From positions 1-64,000 of the forward strand of contig CASDZW010000008.1 of assembly GCA_949285915.1 (NCBI GenBank): a stretch of 64,000 nt of DNA, in the 5' to 3' direction. This DNA is from an uncultured Collinsella sp. Lineage in GTDB: Bacteria > Actinomycetota > Coriobacteriia > Coriobacteriales > Coriobacteriaceae. Below, in pieces: positions 46,918 through 54,579 of this stretch; position 1 is the first letter of the stretch, and each line of letters opens with the position of its first letter. A program made the translations under genes and the position numbers. The notes under the pieces are model-generated. The model made no database searches. It saw only the letters and a program-made list of their open reading frames with translations, and was not told where the DNA came from.

Positions 46918-48113
46918 GATGCGAGCTCCTTCCCAAAGCCGCAATGCTCGTTGATAATGTGCGCGACCGCTTCGCAGGCGTGTCCCGTTTCAAACGAGCC
47001 GAGTGCCTCATGATGGCGTTCCATGCGTTGGCGGAAATCCACCCCAACGAAGTCCATGATCGCTTTAACAAGCTGCTCCGTCGTCTCGCACACGGGGAAA
47101 CCCCACTTATGGATGTCAACGTCAAAGCCGCGGTCCGCCTCATATTGAGCAAGATCGGGCGTGTACAAGAAGCACGGCCGATAGGTGAACGAGTAATCCC
47201 AGATAAGTGAGGAGTAGTCGGTAATTACGACATCGCATGCCAGCAGTAGACCTTGCATATCGCGATAGTCGTTGAGCGAGCAGTCGAAATCCTCCGACGC
47301 AAAACCCGAGAAATAGTGTCCGCGAAACGCCATGATGACGTTCCGCTCAAAACGCTTGACAACCGCCGCTCGGACGGCAGCAACATCCAAGCCCTGAGCC
47401 TCGCCGGCAAAATCCCGCCATGTTGGTGCATATAATACGAGAGCGTCAGATTCGCTGAGACCGAGCTCTTTGCGTATGTGAACACGCTCGGACGCATCGT
47501 TGCGGACCAGACGATCGTTTCGTGGCATGCCGCACTCTAAAATTGTTCCAGCAAATGCATATTGACCACGAACAACCTCTCGAGAGAAAAACGCGCTGCT
47601 AGAAATGAAGTAATTGTAGCGGTGGAACTGTCGCTCTGTTATATACCGCTGAATTGGCATCCCTGTGTGCAATGCGGTGCCAACCTTTTTATAACAACCT
47701 CCACCATGCCATGTTTGAATCTGCAACTGATCCCAGCGGGCAGGCAGTTCGTTTGAACGAGGGCCATTTGTTACGAGTACGCTTGCCAAACAAGCGTATT
47801 TCCAATGCTCAGAAGAGCGATAGCGCACGACTTCTGTATCAGGCCGAGCGGCAAGGTCTGCCCAATCTTCTGGCCGTTCCGCAACCCACACATACCGGTA
47901 GCGGTGATGAAACGCTGCCTGAAGATATTCATATATTGCTCGCGGATTGCAATCAAGACGGGTGCCGTGAAAGCTCTCAAGCAGTACGAGATTGGATTGC
48001 GTGGGCATCGAGGCATAGCGAAGCAACAGCCCACCCTGGAGCATGCGTGCACCGATATACTTTATGCCACGCTGCAGCTCTGCGACTACACCTGTTTTTC
48101 TTCGCTCTCGCAA
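46914..48113 (-). CDS. CDP-glycerol/ribitol glycerophosphotransferase family protein (TagB/TagF-like)
   Basis: A 399-residue enzyme of the teichoic-acid polymerase family, which transfers polyol-phosphate from a CDP-polyol. Motifs: QTWHGGGCYKKVG (the catalytic His region), YFISSSAFFSRE, GMPRNDRL, VLYAPTWRDF, and VITDYSSLIWDYSF near the end. It should work at the inner face of the membrane. The start is a TTG at 48113 with AAGG 8 bases upstream; no ATG is nearby. LicD lies upstream and the cytidylyltransferase downstream, so this enzyme probably adds the polyol-phosphate made by its neighbours. Confidence 0.9.
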   Translation of the reverse strand: MRERRKTGVVAELQRGIKYIGARMLQGGLLLRYASMPTQSNLVLLESFHGTRLDCNPRAIYEYLQAAFHHRYRYVWVAERPEDWADLAARPDTEVVRYRSSEHWKYACLASVLVTNGPRSNELPARWDQLQIQTWHGGGCYKKVGTALHTGMPIQRYITERQFHRYNYFISSSAFFSREVVRGQYAFAGTILECGMPRNDRLVRNDASERVHIRKELGLSESDALVLYAPTWRDFAGEAQGLDVAAVRAAVVKRFERNVIMAFRGHYFSGFASEDFDCSLNDYRDMQGLLLACDVVITDYSSLIWDYSFTYRPCFLYTPDLAQYEADRGFDVDIHKWGFPVCETTEQLVKAIMDFVGVDFRQRMERHHEALGSFETGHACEAVAHIINEHCGFGKELAS

Positions 48114-48135
48114 GTCCGGCCCTTAAATTGACTAG

Positions 48136-49077
48136 TTATTTTATATCTTTATCGAATGAATTGGCGGGGATCGCGTCACCTAAATCGAACTCAAGGGCAA
48201 TATGGCGCTCCTGCTTGTCTGACGGAGGGGGTGTCATATAATCGGGACCATACAGTGCTTTCATATATTTTTCTGTGTCCCTCGGCAACGGAACTCTCAA
48301 GCCTTCAAACTCTCCAAATGAAACGGGAAAATAATCATTGCGGTAATACAATTCGCCAAAATAATGCTTTCGGCCGAGAGGGATTGATATATATCTAGAC
48401 CGTCCATTATGAACACAACCGTTCCAAGCATCCCAAAGGCCGCACCAACGTTCCACCGTTAGAAATGAAAAAAAGAAACCTATTGTGGCTTTCAATTTGA
48501 AAGCACGAGAGGTTTTGACATCTCCTTCAACAAGCGAAAGGTATTCTTTCTTATGCTTCCAAAAGCGCCGACAGGAATAACAAAACCCAACACCCATTGA
48601 AAACATACCATGGAGACAGCGCAGCAATGTATTGTCGGGAACATCTTCGATAATAAATACGTCGACATATACCCCACATTCAATGCCGTCAATATCTTCT
48701 TTACTCCTCAAGATGGTTCCACGGCGACGGATGCGGGGAAATGCCAATTCATATCCGCTTGTCTTGCCGGGTAGTTGGATAGAATACTTCTGAGGGAAAC
48801 AATTGAGCAAAGCGTCGACAAAGCAGCGATAATCTGACCTCTTAAGGTTAATATCAAGATCATCGTCCCAAGGAATAAATCCATGATGGCGCAGGGCTCC
48901 GAGGCAATTGCCTCCCCCCAAGGTATATTCAATCCCCGTGCGTTTACAAATATCGTCAATATCTTTCAGCATATCCAACAGGACAAGATGCAGCTGCTGC
49001 AACCTTTCACCATCCAGCTGGATAACATCGACATCATTAGAAATGTGCTTGAATGCCTCAAGTGTTGATAAACCCAT
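48136..49077 (-). CDS. LicD family phosphotransferase
   Basis: A 313-residue LicD-family protein. The core YTLGGGNCLGALRHHGFIPW is followed by a DDD-type metal site, then a variable region and the late GPDYMTPPP. LicD proteins transfer phosphorylcholine or other phospho-groups from CDP-linked donors to glycans. Phosphocholine is only one option here, as no licA, licB or licC is in the window; polyol phosphate would fit the neighbouring CDP-polyol genes. The gene is AT-richer than flanking housekeeping genes. It lies 12 bases after the GT2 gene and 22 before the TagB-like gene. Confidence 0.9.
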   Translation of the reverse strand: MGLSTLEAFKHISNDVDVIQLDGERLQQLHLVLLDMLKDIDDICKRTGIEYTLGGGNCLGALRHHGFIPWDDDLDINLKRSDYRCFVDALLNCFPQKYSIQLPGKTSGYELAFPRIRRRGTILRSKEDIDGIECGVYVDVFIIEDVPDNTLLRCLHGMFSMGVGFCYSCRRFWKHKKEYLSLVEGDVKTSRAFKLKATIGFFFSFLTVERWCGLWDAWNGCVHNGRSRYISIPLGRKHYFGELYYRNDYFPVSFGEFEGLRVPLPRDTEKYMKALYGPDYMTPPPSDKQERHIALEFDLGDAIPANSFDKDIK

Positions 49078-49089
49078 AGCTAAACCTGC

Positions 49090-49929
49090 TTATCCGTTAT
49101 AGTCCAACAACTCTGGAGCGTGCAAAAGGTAGCGGTGTTTGCGATAGTAGTACGCAAGCCCTTTGATATGTTCAAGGTTGGTATGTGAGAGCAGTTTTTT
49201 ATGAGATAGGCGCTGATACTCATGGATAATGCGCGCACCCGGCACAAAGGCGACCTGATAACCTGCTTTCCAGCAGCGGAGACACCAATCAACATCTTCA
49301 GGGGCGTAAAAAATATTCTCGTCGAATAGTCCAGTCTCAGCAAAGACCGAACTCGGGACTAACCAACAGGCTGATAAGAGATAACCAACTTTCTGAATCC
49401 CCCGTAATGGCACAGAGGATGGCACTTCCGCATTTTCAGCCCACCGACGCACGACGCCAATTGGTATCACCTTGGCAAGTTTAATTGTAAACGTCGGAAG
49501 ATTGCGCCCTGAAAGCTGCTTACTACCTGCGGAATTTACCATCGACGGACCGACGACACCTAAGGAGCGATGCTCTGCGAGCGCGTTTGCCATAACTTCG
49601 AATGCAGTTTGATTGACCACGGTGTCACTGTCGAGGATGCAAATATAATCTGTTCTGGCTATTGCACAGCGAAGCGCGTGGTTTCGCGGAGCGGTAGTCC
49701 CAGCGTTATTAGCGCGATATAACACATGCACGTTCGGGTACATACTGCTATATCGTTCAAGGATTTCCCGCGTGCCGTCTGTCGAGCCATTCTCTTCAAC
49801 ATACACATCCAATTCACGGCACATTAGACTCAGCACCGAATCCAAACAAGCGCGAATAAACTTCTCAGAGTTCCAAGTGAGAATGATGAATGCGACGCGA
49901 GCATCGCTGAAACTGGGTCGCTCCATCAC
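49090..49929 (-). CDS. glycosyltransferase family 2
   Basis: A 279-residue inverting glycosyltransferase with GT-A fold. The N-terminal FIILTWNSEKFIRACLDSVL, VEENGSTDGTREIL, the nucleotide-metal DSDTVVN (DxD-like) and the late YAPEDVDWCLRCWKAGY with the catalytic Asp are typical. It would add one sugar to the lipid-linked repeat unit. A GTG at 49929 and an ATG at 49926 are both possible starts behind GGGGAGGGG; they overlap the sugar transferase stop. Donor and acceptor cannot be read. No membrane helix is seen. Confidence 0.9.
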   Translation of the reverse strand: MMERPSFSDARVAFIILTWNSEKFIRACLDSVLSLMCRELDVYVEENGSTDGTREILERYSSMYPNVHVLYRANNAGTTAPRNHALRCAIARTDYICILDSDTVVNQTAFEVMANALAEHRSLGVVGPSMVNSAGSKQLSGRNLPTFTIKLAKVIPIGVVRRWAENAEVPSSVPLRGIQKVGYLLSACWLVPSSVFAETGLFDENIFYAPEDVDWCLRCWKAGYQVAFVPGARIIHEYQRLSHKKLLSHTNLEHIKGLAYYYRKHRYLLHAPELLDYNG

Positions 49930-50576
49930 TGACCCCTCCCCATCGCCTTAAAAGTGCGTACAAAGATGCGGAAGTCGAGTCCCAAGCTCGCATGGCGGGC
50001 GTAAAACACTTCGAGCATTTGGCGCTCGTTGTTCTCCCATGTGGCATTGTTGCGCTCGGTAACCTGCCACCAGCCAGTGATACCGGGCTTCACCGATAGC
50101 ACAAGGTCGCGTGCATCTCCGTACTCCCAGGTCTCTTCTTCGGTAACCGGACGTGGACCAATGACGGATAGCTCGCCTTTAAGCACATTGAAGAACTGCG
50201 GCAGCTCATCCAAAGAAGTGCGTCGCAGCAACTTGCCAATCTTGGTGATGCGCGGATCATTATCGAGCTTCTGCTCGCGTTCCCATTGGGCAAGCTGATC
50301 AGGATTAAGATAGCGATCGGGATGCTCATGCGCATCCGCCACCATGGTGCGAAGCTTATAGATGTAGATGGGCTTACCGTTGAGACCAATACGACGCTGT
50401 TTAAAAATGGGGCTACCGGGTGTCTCGTATGCAACAGCAGCGCAAACAACCGCTAGGGGAATGGCGATGACAACGCATACACCCGCGGAAAACACGATAT
50501 CGAACGTGCGCTTTATAGCGCGATAGCCGACACCTCCCGGCTTAGGGGCGGCGACCGTATCGTCCGGCTCCGGCAA
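49926..50576 (-). CDS. undecaprenyl-phosphate sugar phosphotransferase (initiating)
   Basis: A bacterial sugar transferase of the WbaP/WecA-unrelated polyprenyl-phosphate hexose-1-phosphate family. It has one membrane helix (about 26-50), then FKQRRIGLNGKPIYIYKLRTM, RRTSLDELPQFFNVLKGE, IGPRPV and KPGITGWWQV. It loads the first sugar on undecaprenyl phosphate. The first conventional start is a TTG at 50576 with no ribosome site. The frame is open to 50630, where an ATA codon has a perfect AGGGGAAGG 8 bases before it; an AUA start would add 18 residues. The gene is second in the operon, after the antiterminator. The sugar is not evident. Confidence 0.92.
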   Translation of the reverse strand: MPEPDDTVAAPKPGGVGYRAIKRTFDIVFSAGVCVVIAIPLAVVCAAVAYETPGSPIFKQRRIGLNGKPIYIYKLRTMVADAHEHPDRYLNPDQLAQWEREQKLDNDPRITKIGKLLRRTSLDELPQFFNVLKGELSVIGPRPVTEEETWEYGDARDLVLSVKPGITGWWQVTERNNATWENNERQMLEVFYARHASLGLDFRIFVRTFKAMGRGQ

Positions 50577-50668
50577 ATGGAACGAACCGCGCTGGTTAAG
50601 CGTTGCTTTGTTGTTGCCGTTGCTGTTTATAGTAGAGACCTTCCCCTACCCTGCACATCAAGCAGCTC

Positions 50669-51181
50669 TTACTCATTCTTTCGGACTATCTCGAGCCCGA
50701 TGCGAACCGTTTTCTGTCTCCCAAACATATGCAAATCCACGTAAGCCAGCCGTTTGTGCCGATTGATTTTGATGATCATCGCCTCGTGCCCCTTCAAAGG
50801 GCCTTCGGTCACTATCACCCTGTCACCCTCTATTACTCCTTGACTCATCTCCACCAAATGCTTGTCTGCGTCGGCGAAGGTGTTGAGCCATAAGAGCTCG
50901 TAAGGGGCGAGTGGAATGAATTGATCGTTGCTGCCCAAAAGGCGCATGAACACCGGAATAGCGCGCATACGGTTACCTAGCTGCTCAGGATTGTCTGTCC
51001 TTACAAACAGATATCCCGGGAACAGAAGCTCCCTTACCCTGCACCACTCACCTTCTTTGCGCTTCATAAGCTCAAATATGGGGAGAAAGCACTCATCCAT
51101 GCAGTCCGATGCATGTTTGTACAGCAGACTCCGAGCTGTGCTCTCACGCCCGCCAATAACCTGCACCACATAAACGCCCAC
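50669..51181 (-). CDS. NusG-family antiterminator (LoaP/RfaH-type)
   Basis: A 170-residue NusG paralogue. The NGN domain covers YVVQVIGGRESTARSLL and LLFPGYLFVRTD. The KOW domain starts near 120 (GDRVIVTEGPLKGHEAMI). Such specialised paralogues start long operons and keep RNA polymerase elongating through them; LoaP does so for Gram-positive polysaccharide and antibiotic clusters. Its position as first gene of an 11-kb glycan operon fits well. GTG 51181 follows AGGAGG. The housekeeping nusG normally lies between secE and rplK, which is not the case here. Confidence 0.88.
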   Translation of the reverse strand: MGVYVVQVIGGRESTARSLLYKHASDCMDECFLPIFELMKRKEGEWCRVRELLFPGYLFVRTDNPEQLGNRMRAIPVFMRLLGSNDQFIPLAPYELLWLNTFADADKHLVEMSQGVIEGDRVIVTEGPLKGHEAMIIKINRHKRLAYVDLHMFGRQKTVRIGLEIVRKNE

Positions 51182-51582
51182 GCGACCTCCTACACCGCAG
51201 CTAGATAGAAGAGATACGGCTTCGCCATACCGACATAACGGCCCTTACCAGCAACGACTATTCATTCCCCTGCATCGCATCGGCAACGCGCACACAGCGA
51301 CGATCACCAGCCACCAGGATATGCACTGTGTAAAGGTTACACCAAAAATTCAAGGTTGGCAGCCCCTACGGCAATAACGGCGACCGATCAGTAAAACAGC
51401 ATCTGCTCGCTATGGACAAGCCGATTATGGGGTGTTTTCAATCAAGCTTGTCCCCAATGAAACACCCGTGCTTCAGTGTGTTTCACAACCTCAGAAAGAG
51501 TATCGTTTTCCCATGTAATTGGCATTGTCATTTTGTCAGTCGCATATCATGAAATCGAATGTGCAACCTATCGGAGGATGTC
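51182..51582. promoter_or_regulatory. divergent control region of the glycan operon and DUF4012 gene
   Basis: This 401-base gap holds two inverted repeats: GGACAAGC/GCTTGTCC (51414-51421 and 51446-51453) and TGAAACAC/GTGTTTCA (51458-51465 and 51478-51485). Both are 8-bp, side by side and AT-flanked. They lie roughly 100-170 bases before the DUF4012 gene and 230-300 bases before the antiterminator gene. Either could be a regulator site or leader structure. No clear -35/-10 pair was found. Confidence 0.4.
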
Positions 51583-53679
51583 ATGCCCAGCAACCCCAAC
51601 GAATCTCGCCGTGGAAACCACTTCTCCGGCGGCGGACAGTCTAACAACAATGCTCACAAAACTCCAAACACTGCTCGTCCTAGCGAGACCGCGGAGTTTA
51701 TGAGCGCCTATTTTACAAGCGTGCCGCGCAGCACGCGGACACAGCAGACCCGCACTGTCCATCCCAAAAACAAAAACAACGACCATGTCGCCGGTAACCC
51801 ACCATGTAGCAACACCGCGACACCGCGGGAATCCACTCGCATCCCCTCACATCGCATCAGCGGCAACGAGTGCACACCCCATAGGCAGCAGCCCCCTCAA
51901 AGGAGTCGACTTAAAGGAAAAACCGTAGCAGCCGTTATAGGAACTTTCGTTGCCCTCGTGGTAGTCATTGGTGGCGTTTGCGGATTCACCATGTATCGCG
52001 ACTACAAAGACATCACCGCACGTGTACCCGCCCTCACTGAGCAGGCTCATGCTCTTGTCGATGCTGTTAAAGAGGCAGATGGAGATACCCTGCGCAACAC
52101 TGCGGCCGGCATCGCAACCGAAGTAAACGATATTCACAATAAGCTCGAGGGCACTCCTTGGCAGATTGCCTCCTTTATCCCGATACTCGGCCAAGACGTG
52201 CGCTCGGTCCGCACCGTAGTCGATCAGGCAGACAATCTGTGCCAATACGCACTCATCCCTGTTTGCAATGACCTCGGCAACATCAAGCTCGGCAATCTTC
52301 TTGAAAACGGCGCCATTAATGTAGACCTGTTCACCTCCCTTGCTAACACCCTCTCTCAAGTCGCACCGGTTGTTCAGCAGAGCGCGGATATAATCGATGG
52401 GCTTCCTGACCCAAGCTTAAGTCAGCTCGCTGAACCGATGAAGAAGGTAAAGGACCTGATTGGCACTGCCAATACCGCAGTCACCAAACTCAATGAGATG
52501 GCACCCTATCTGCCGCAGATGCTCGGCGCGAACGGAGAGGTGCGCAACTACCTCATTATTGCGCAGAGCAATGCAGAACTCCGTTCGACTGGTGGCTTCC
52601 CGGGCTCCGCGGGAGTGATGACCGTCGCCAATGGCTCAATCACCCTTGGAGGCTTTTCCTCTTTTGCAGACATGAACTGGTACGATACCCCTGGATTTGG
52701 TGTTACCGAAGAGGAACTGACCATCTTCGGTGATGGAGCGGGCAATGACAACCGCATTGGTCGTATCCCCGCCGACACCAATATCATCCCTGATTTTTCA
52801 CGCGCTTCGCAGATTATCAGCGCCATGTGGACCGATCAGCACGGCGGGACCATCGATGGTGTCGTCGCGATCGACCCCGTCTTCCTCCAAAGCATGCTCG
52901 CCCTCACCGGTGGTTTCAACACCTCGAGTGGTGTCACGGTCGACGGCTCCAATGCCGCCGCCATGTTGCTGCATGATGCCTACAACACCTTCTCCACCTC
53001 AAACCAGGACCTGTTCTTCGCAGAGGTGGCTGGCACCGCCTTTTCACAGCTCACTTCATCGCTTGGTAATATCGATTTCACTCAATTCATCAACACCATC
53101 ACTTCCGGAATTGAGAATCACCGTCTCCAGGTATGGATGGCAAATCCCGATGAAGAGGCTCTTATGGCGGAAATTGGCTGCGACGGCACCATTCCCACAG
53201 ACCCATCCGCTCCCGAACTTGGTGTCTATGTGTCCGATGACACCTACTCCAAAATTGCTTGGTTCCTTTCACTTCATACCACCATCAACTCTTCAGTAAA
53301 GAATGCGGATGGCACCACGACCTACAATGTAACCACCACACTTACTAACAACCTAGATCCCAACGACGCCTACAATCAAGTTGACTACATCGTGGGATCG
53401 AACCCCAACAAACGAAATCGTTCTGACATGGTTGATAAGGTCTATCTCTTTGCACCCGCGGGCGGCAATATCAGCGATGTAACTGTTGATGGGTACGCAC
53501 CGGCTGAGTTCCCGCTCAAGGAAGGCACTTACAACGGGAACCAGGTCTGGTATGTGACCATCCAGACCTCTGGTCTCGAGACCTCCACGCTTACCTACAA
53601 TGTGACGACCGCCGCGAATGCTGCGGATCTCACGGTCCGACAAACCCCAACCGCACAGGAGGTTGCGGGCTGGCAGTAA
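51583..53679 (+). CDS. DUF4012 domain-containing membrane protein
   Basis: A 698-residue protein. A long low-complexity cytoplasmic N-tail (1-112, Ser/Thr/Asn/Arg-rich) is followed by one membrane helix (about 113-136: AAVIGTFVALVVVIGGVCGF) and a large extracellular part with the DUF4012 region (NYLIIAQSNAELRSTGG, AMLLHDAYN). Function is unknown. DUF4012 proteins are often encoded beside surface-polysaccharide genes in actinobacteria, as here, and an envelope-assembly role is inferred from that. ATG 51583 follows CGGAGG. It is divergent from the LoaP-led operon. The C-terminal domain is rich in Asn/Thr beta-type sequence and may be a cell-wall-exposed module. Confidence 0.88.
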   Translation: MPSNPNESRRGNHFSGGGQSNNNAHKTPNTARPSETAEFMSAYFTSVPRSTRTQQTRTVHPKNKNNDHVAGNPPCSNTATPRESTRIPSHRISGNECTPHRQQPPQRSRLKGKTVAAVIGTFVALVVVIGGVCGFTMYRDYKDITARVPALTEQAHALVDAVKEADGDTLRNTAAGIATEVNDIHNKLEGTPWQIASFIPILGQDVRSVRTVVDQADNLCQYALIPVCNDLGNIKLGNLLENGAINVDLFTSLANTLSQVAPVVQQSADIIDGLPDPSLSQLAEPMKKVKDLIGTANTAVTKLNEMAPYLPQMLGANGEVRNYLIIAQSNAELRSTGGFPGSAGVMTVANGSITLGGFSSFADMNWYDTPGFGVTEEELTIFGDGAGNDNRIGRIPADTNIIPDFSRASQIISAMWTDQHGGTIDGVVAIDPVFLQSMLALTGGFNTSSGVTVDGSNAAAMLLHDAYNTFSTSNQDLFFAEVAGTAFSQLTSSLGNIDFTQFINTITSGIENHRLQVWMANPDEEALMAEIGCDGTIPTDPSAPELGVYVSDDTYSKIAWFLSLHTTINSSVKNADGTTTYNVTTTLTNNLDPNDAYNQVDYIVGSNPNKRNRSDMVDKVYLFAPAGGNISDVTVDGYAPAEFPLKEGTYNGNQVWYVTIQTSGLETSTLTYNVTTAANAADLTVRQTPTAQEVAGWQ

Positions 53680-53720
53680 AGCTTATCGGCTGACAAACGT
53701 TCTTTCTCGGCTTTAATCGG

Positions 53721-53753
53721 AGCGCCTCGACGGATTTACCGACGGGGCGCTCA
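53721..53753 (+). terminator. probable terminator after the DUF4012 gene
   Basis: GAGCGCCTCG and CGGGGCGCTC form a stem 41 bases after the stop. There is no good T-run. Confidence 0.45.
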
Positions 53754-53868
53754 TCCTATACGACGTATCCTTTTGACCCATGAAAAGTAGATGCGGTTGC
53801 GCATTGGCGTAAGGTTTTGGGTATCATAGCGTATCGATTCAAACAAGCGGCAGTACAGGAGGTGCCAT

Positions 53869-54384
53869 ATGATTCGCGTTGATATTGAGACCATCATCAT
53901 GGCCTCTGGTCCGGTGCCGTCGCTTATCGTGCTCAGGGAGCGCTCCGGCAACGCCGGCGCGGGTGCGCCGTTGCGTTCGCTCTCTATTCAGACCGGCTCG
54001 TTTGAGGCGGCGTCCATCAGCCGTGGCATCGACAACGGCCAGGGCGGGCGCCCCATCACGCACGACCTCTTTATCGACACGCTCGGCAAACTCGACGCCA
54101 AGATTGAACGCGTTGAGGTTAACCATGTTGACGCACCCGTCTTCTTCGCGCGGCTCGTGCTTGCCGCGCCCGATGCCGAGGGCAAAACCCGCGAGGTCAC
54201 CATCGACGCGCGTCCGAGCGACGCTCTCGCGCTCGCCGTGCGCGCGAACGCGCCTATCTATGTTGAGGACGACGTCATGAACCGCGCGGGCACGGTCTCG
54301 CTCCGCACGGACGCCGAGACCAGCGAGGATGAGCTCAAGCAGTTTGACCAGTTTGTGCAGACGCTCTCGCCCGACGACTTCTAA
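53869..54384 (+). CDS. bifunctional nuclease family protein (DUF151)
   Basis: A 171-residue BFN-domain protein. The family core DARPSDALALAVRANAPIYV is plain near residues 108-127, preceded by the RPITHDLF and VFFARLVL stretches. Members have reported DNase/RNase activity in plants and are common in actinobacteria and thermophiles, often near DNA or glycan genes. The cellular role is not established. ATG 53869 follows ACAGGAGG. A hairpin lies between it and the convergent gyrA. The C-terminus (about 130-171) is acidic. Confidence 0.9.
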   Translation: MIRVDIETIIMASGPVPSLIVLRERSGNAGAGAPLRSLSIQTGSFEAASISRGIDNGQGGRPITHDLFIDTLGKLDAKIERVEVNHVDAPVFFARLVLAAPDAEGKTREVTIDARPSDALALAVRANAPIYVEDDVMNRAGTVSLRTDAETSEDELKQFDQFVQTLSPDDF

Positions 54385-54517
54385 GGACGTCTGTCAATTT
54401 CACAAGAGGTCGGTTGGTCAAATCACCTTACGAGAGGGCAGTTCTCCTTACCAAACTCGCCATGGAGTGGATCTTCGTAGCTTGGAGCAGCACCGGCGAG
54501 GAGTCCTTTGAACAACA

Positions 54518-54554
54518 AACCGCCTGCAGCGCGCAGTGTGCTGCAGGCGGTTTT
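54518..54554. terminator. terminator between the DUF151 gene and gyrA
   Basis: AACCGCCTGCAGC and GCTGCAGGCGGTT form a perfect 13-bp stem, followed on the plus strand by TTTT and suited to gyrA on the minus strand too. The preceding 133 bases hold no gene I can recognise. Confidence 0.88.
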
Positions 54555-54579
54555 GCCTCGTCTTAGGGACTAGGTGCCG

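Noticed and set aside
54385-54517. Small gene or RNA between the DUF151 gene and the gyrA terminator
   Set aside because: No frame with a ribosome site and no stable conserved-looking fold; it is best read as spacer before the bidirectional terminator.
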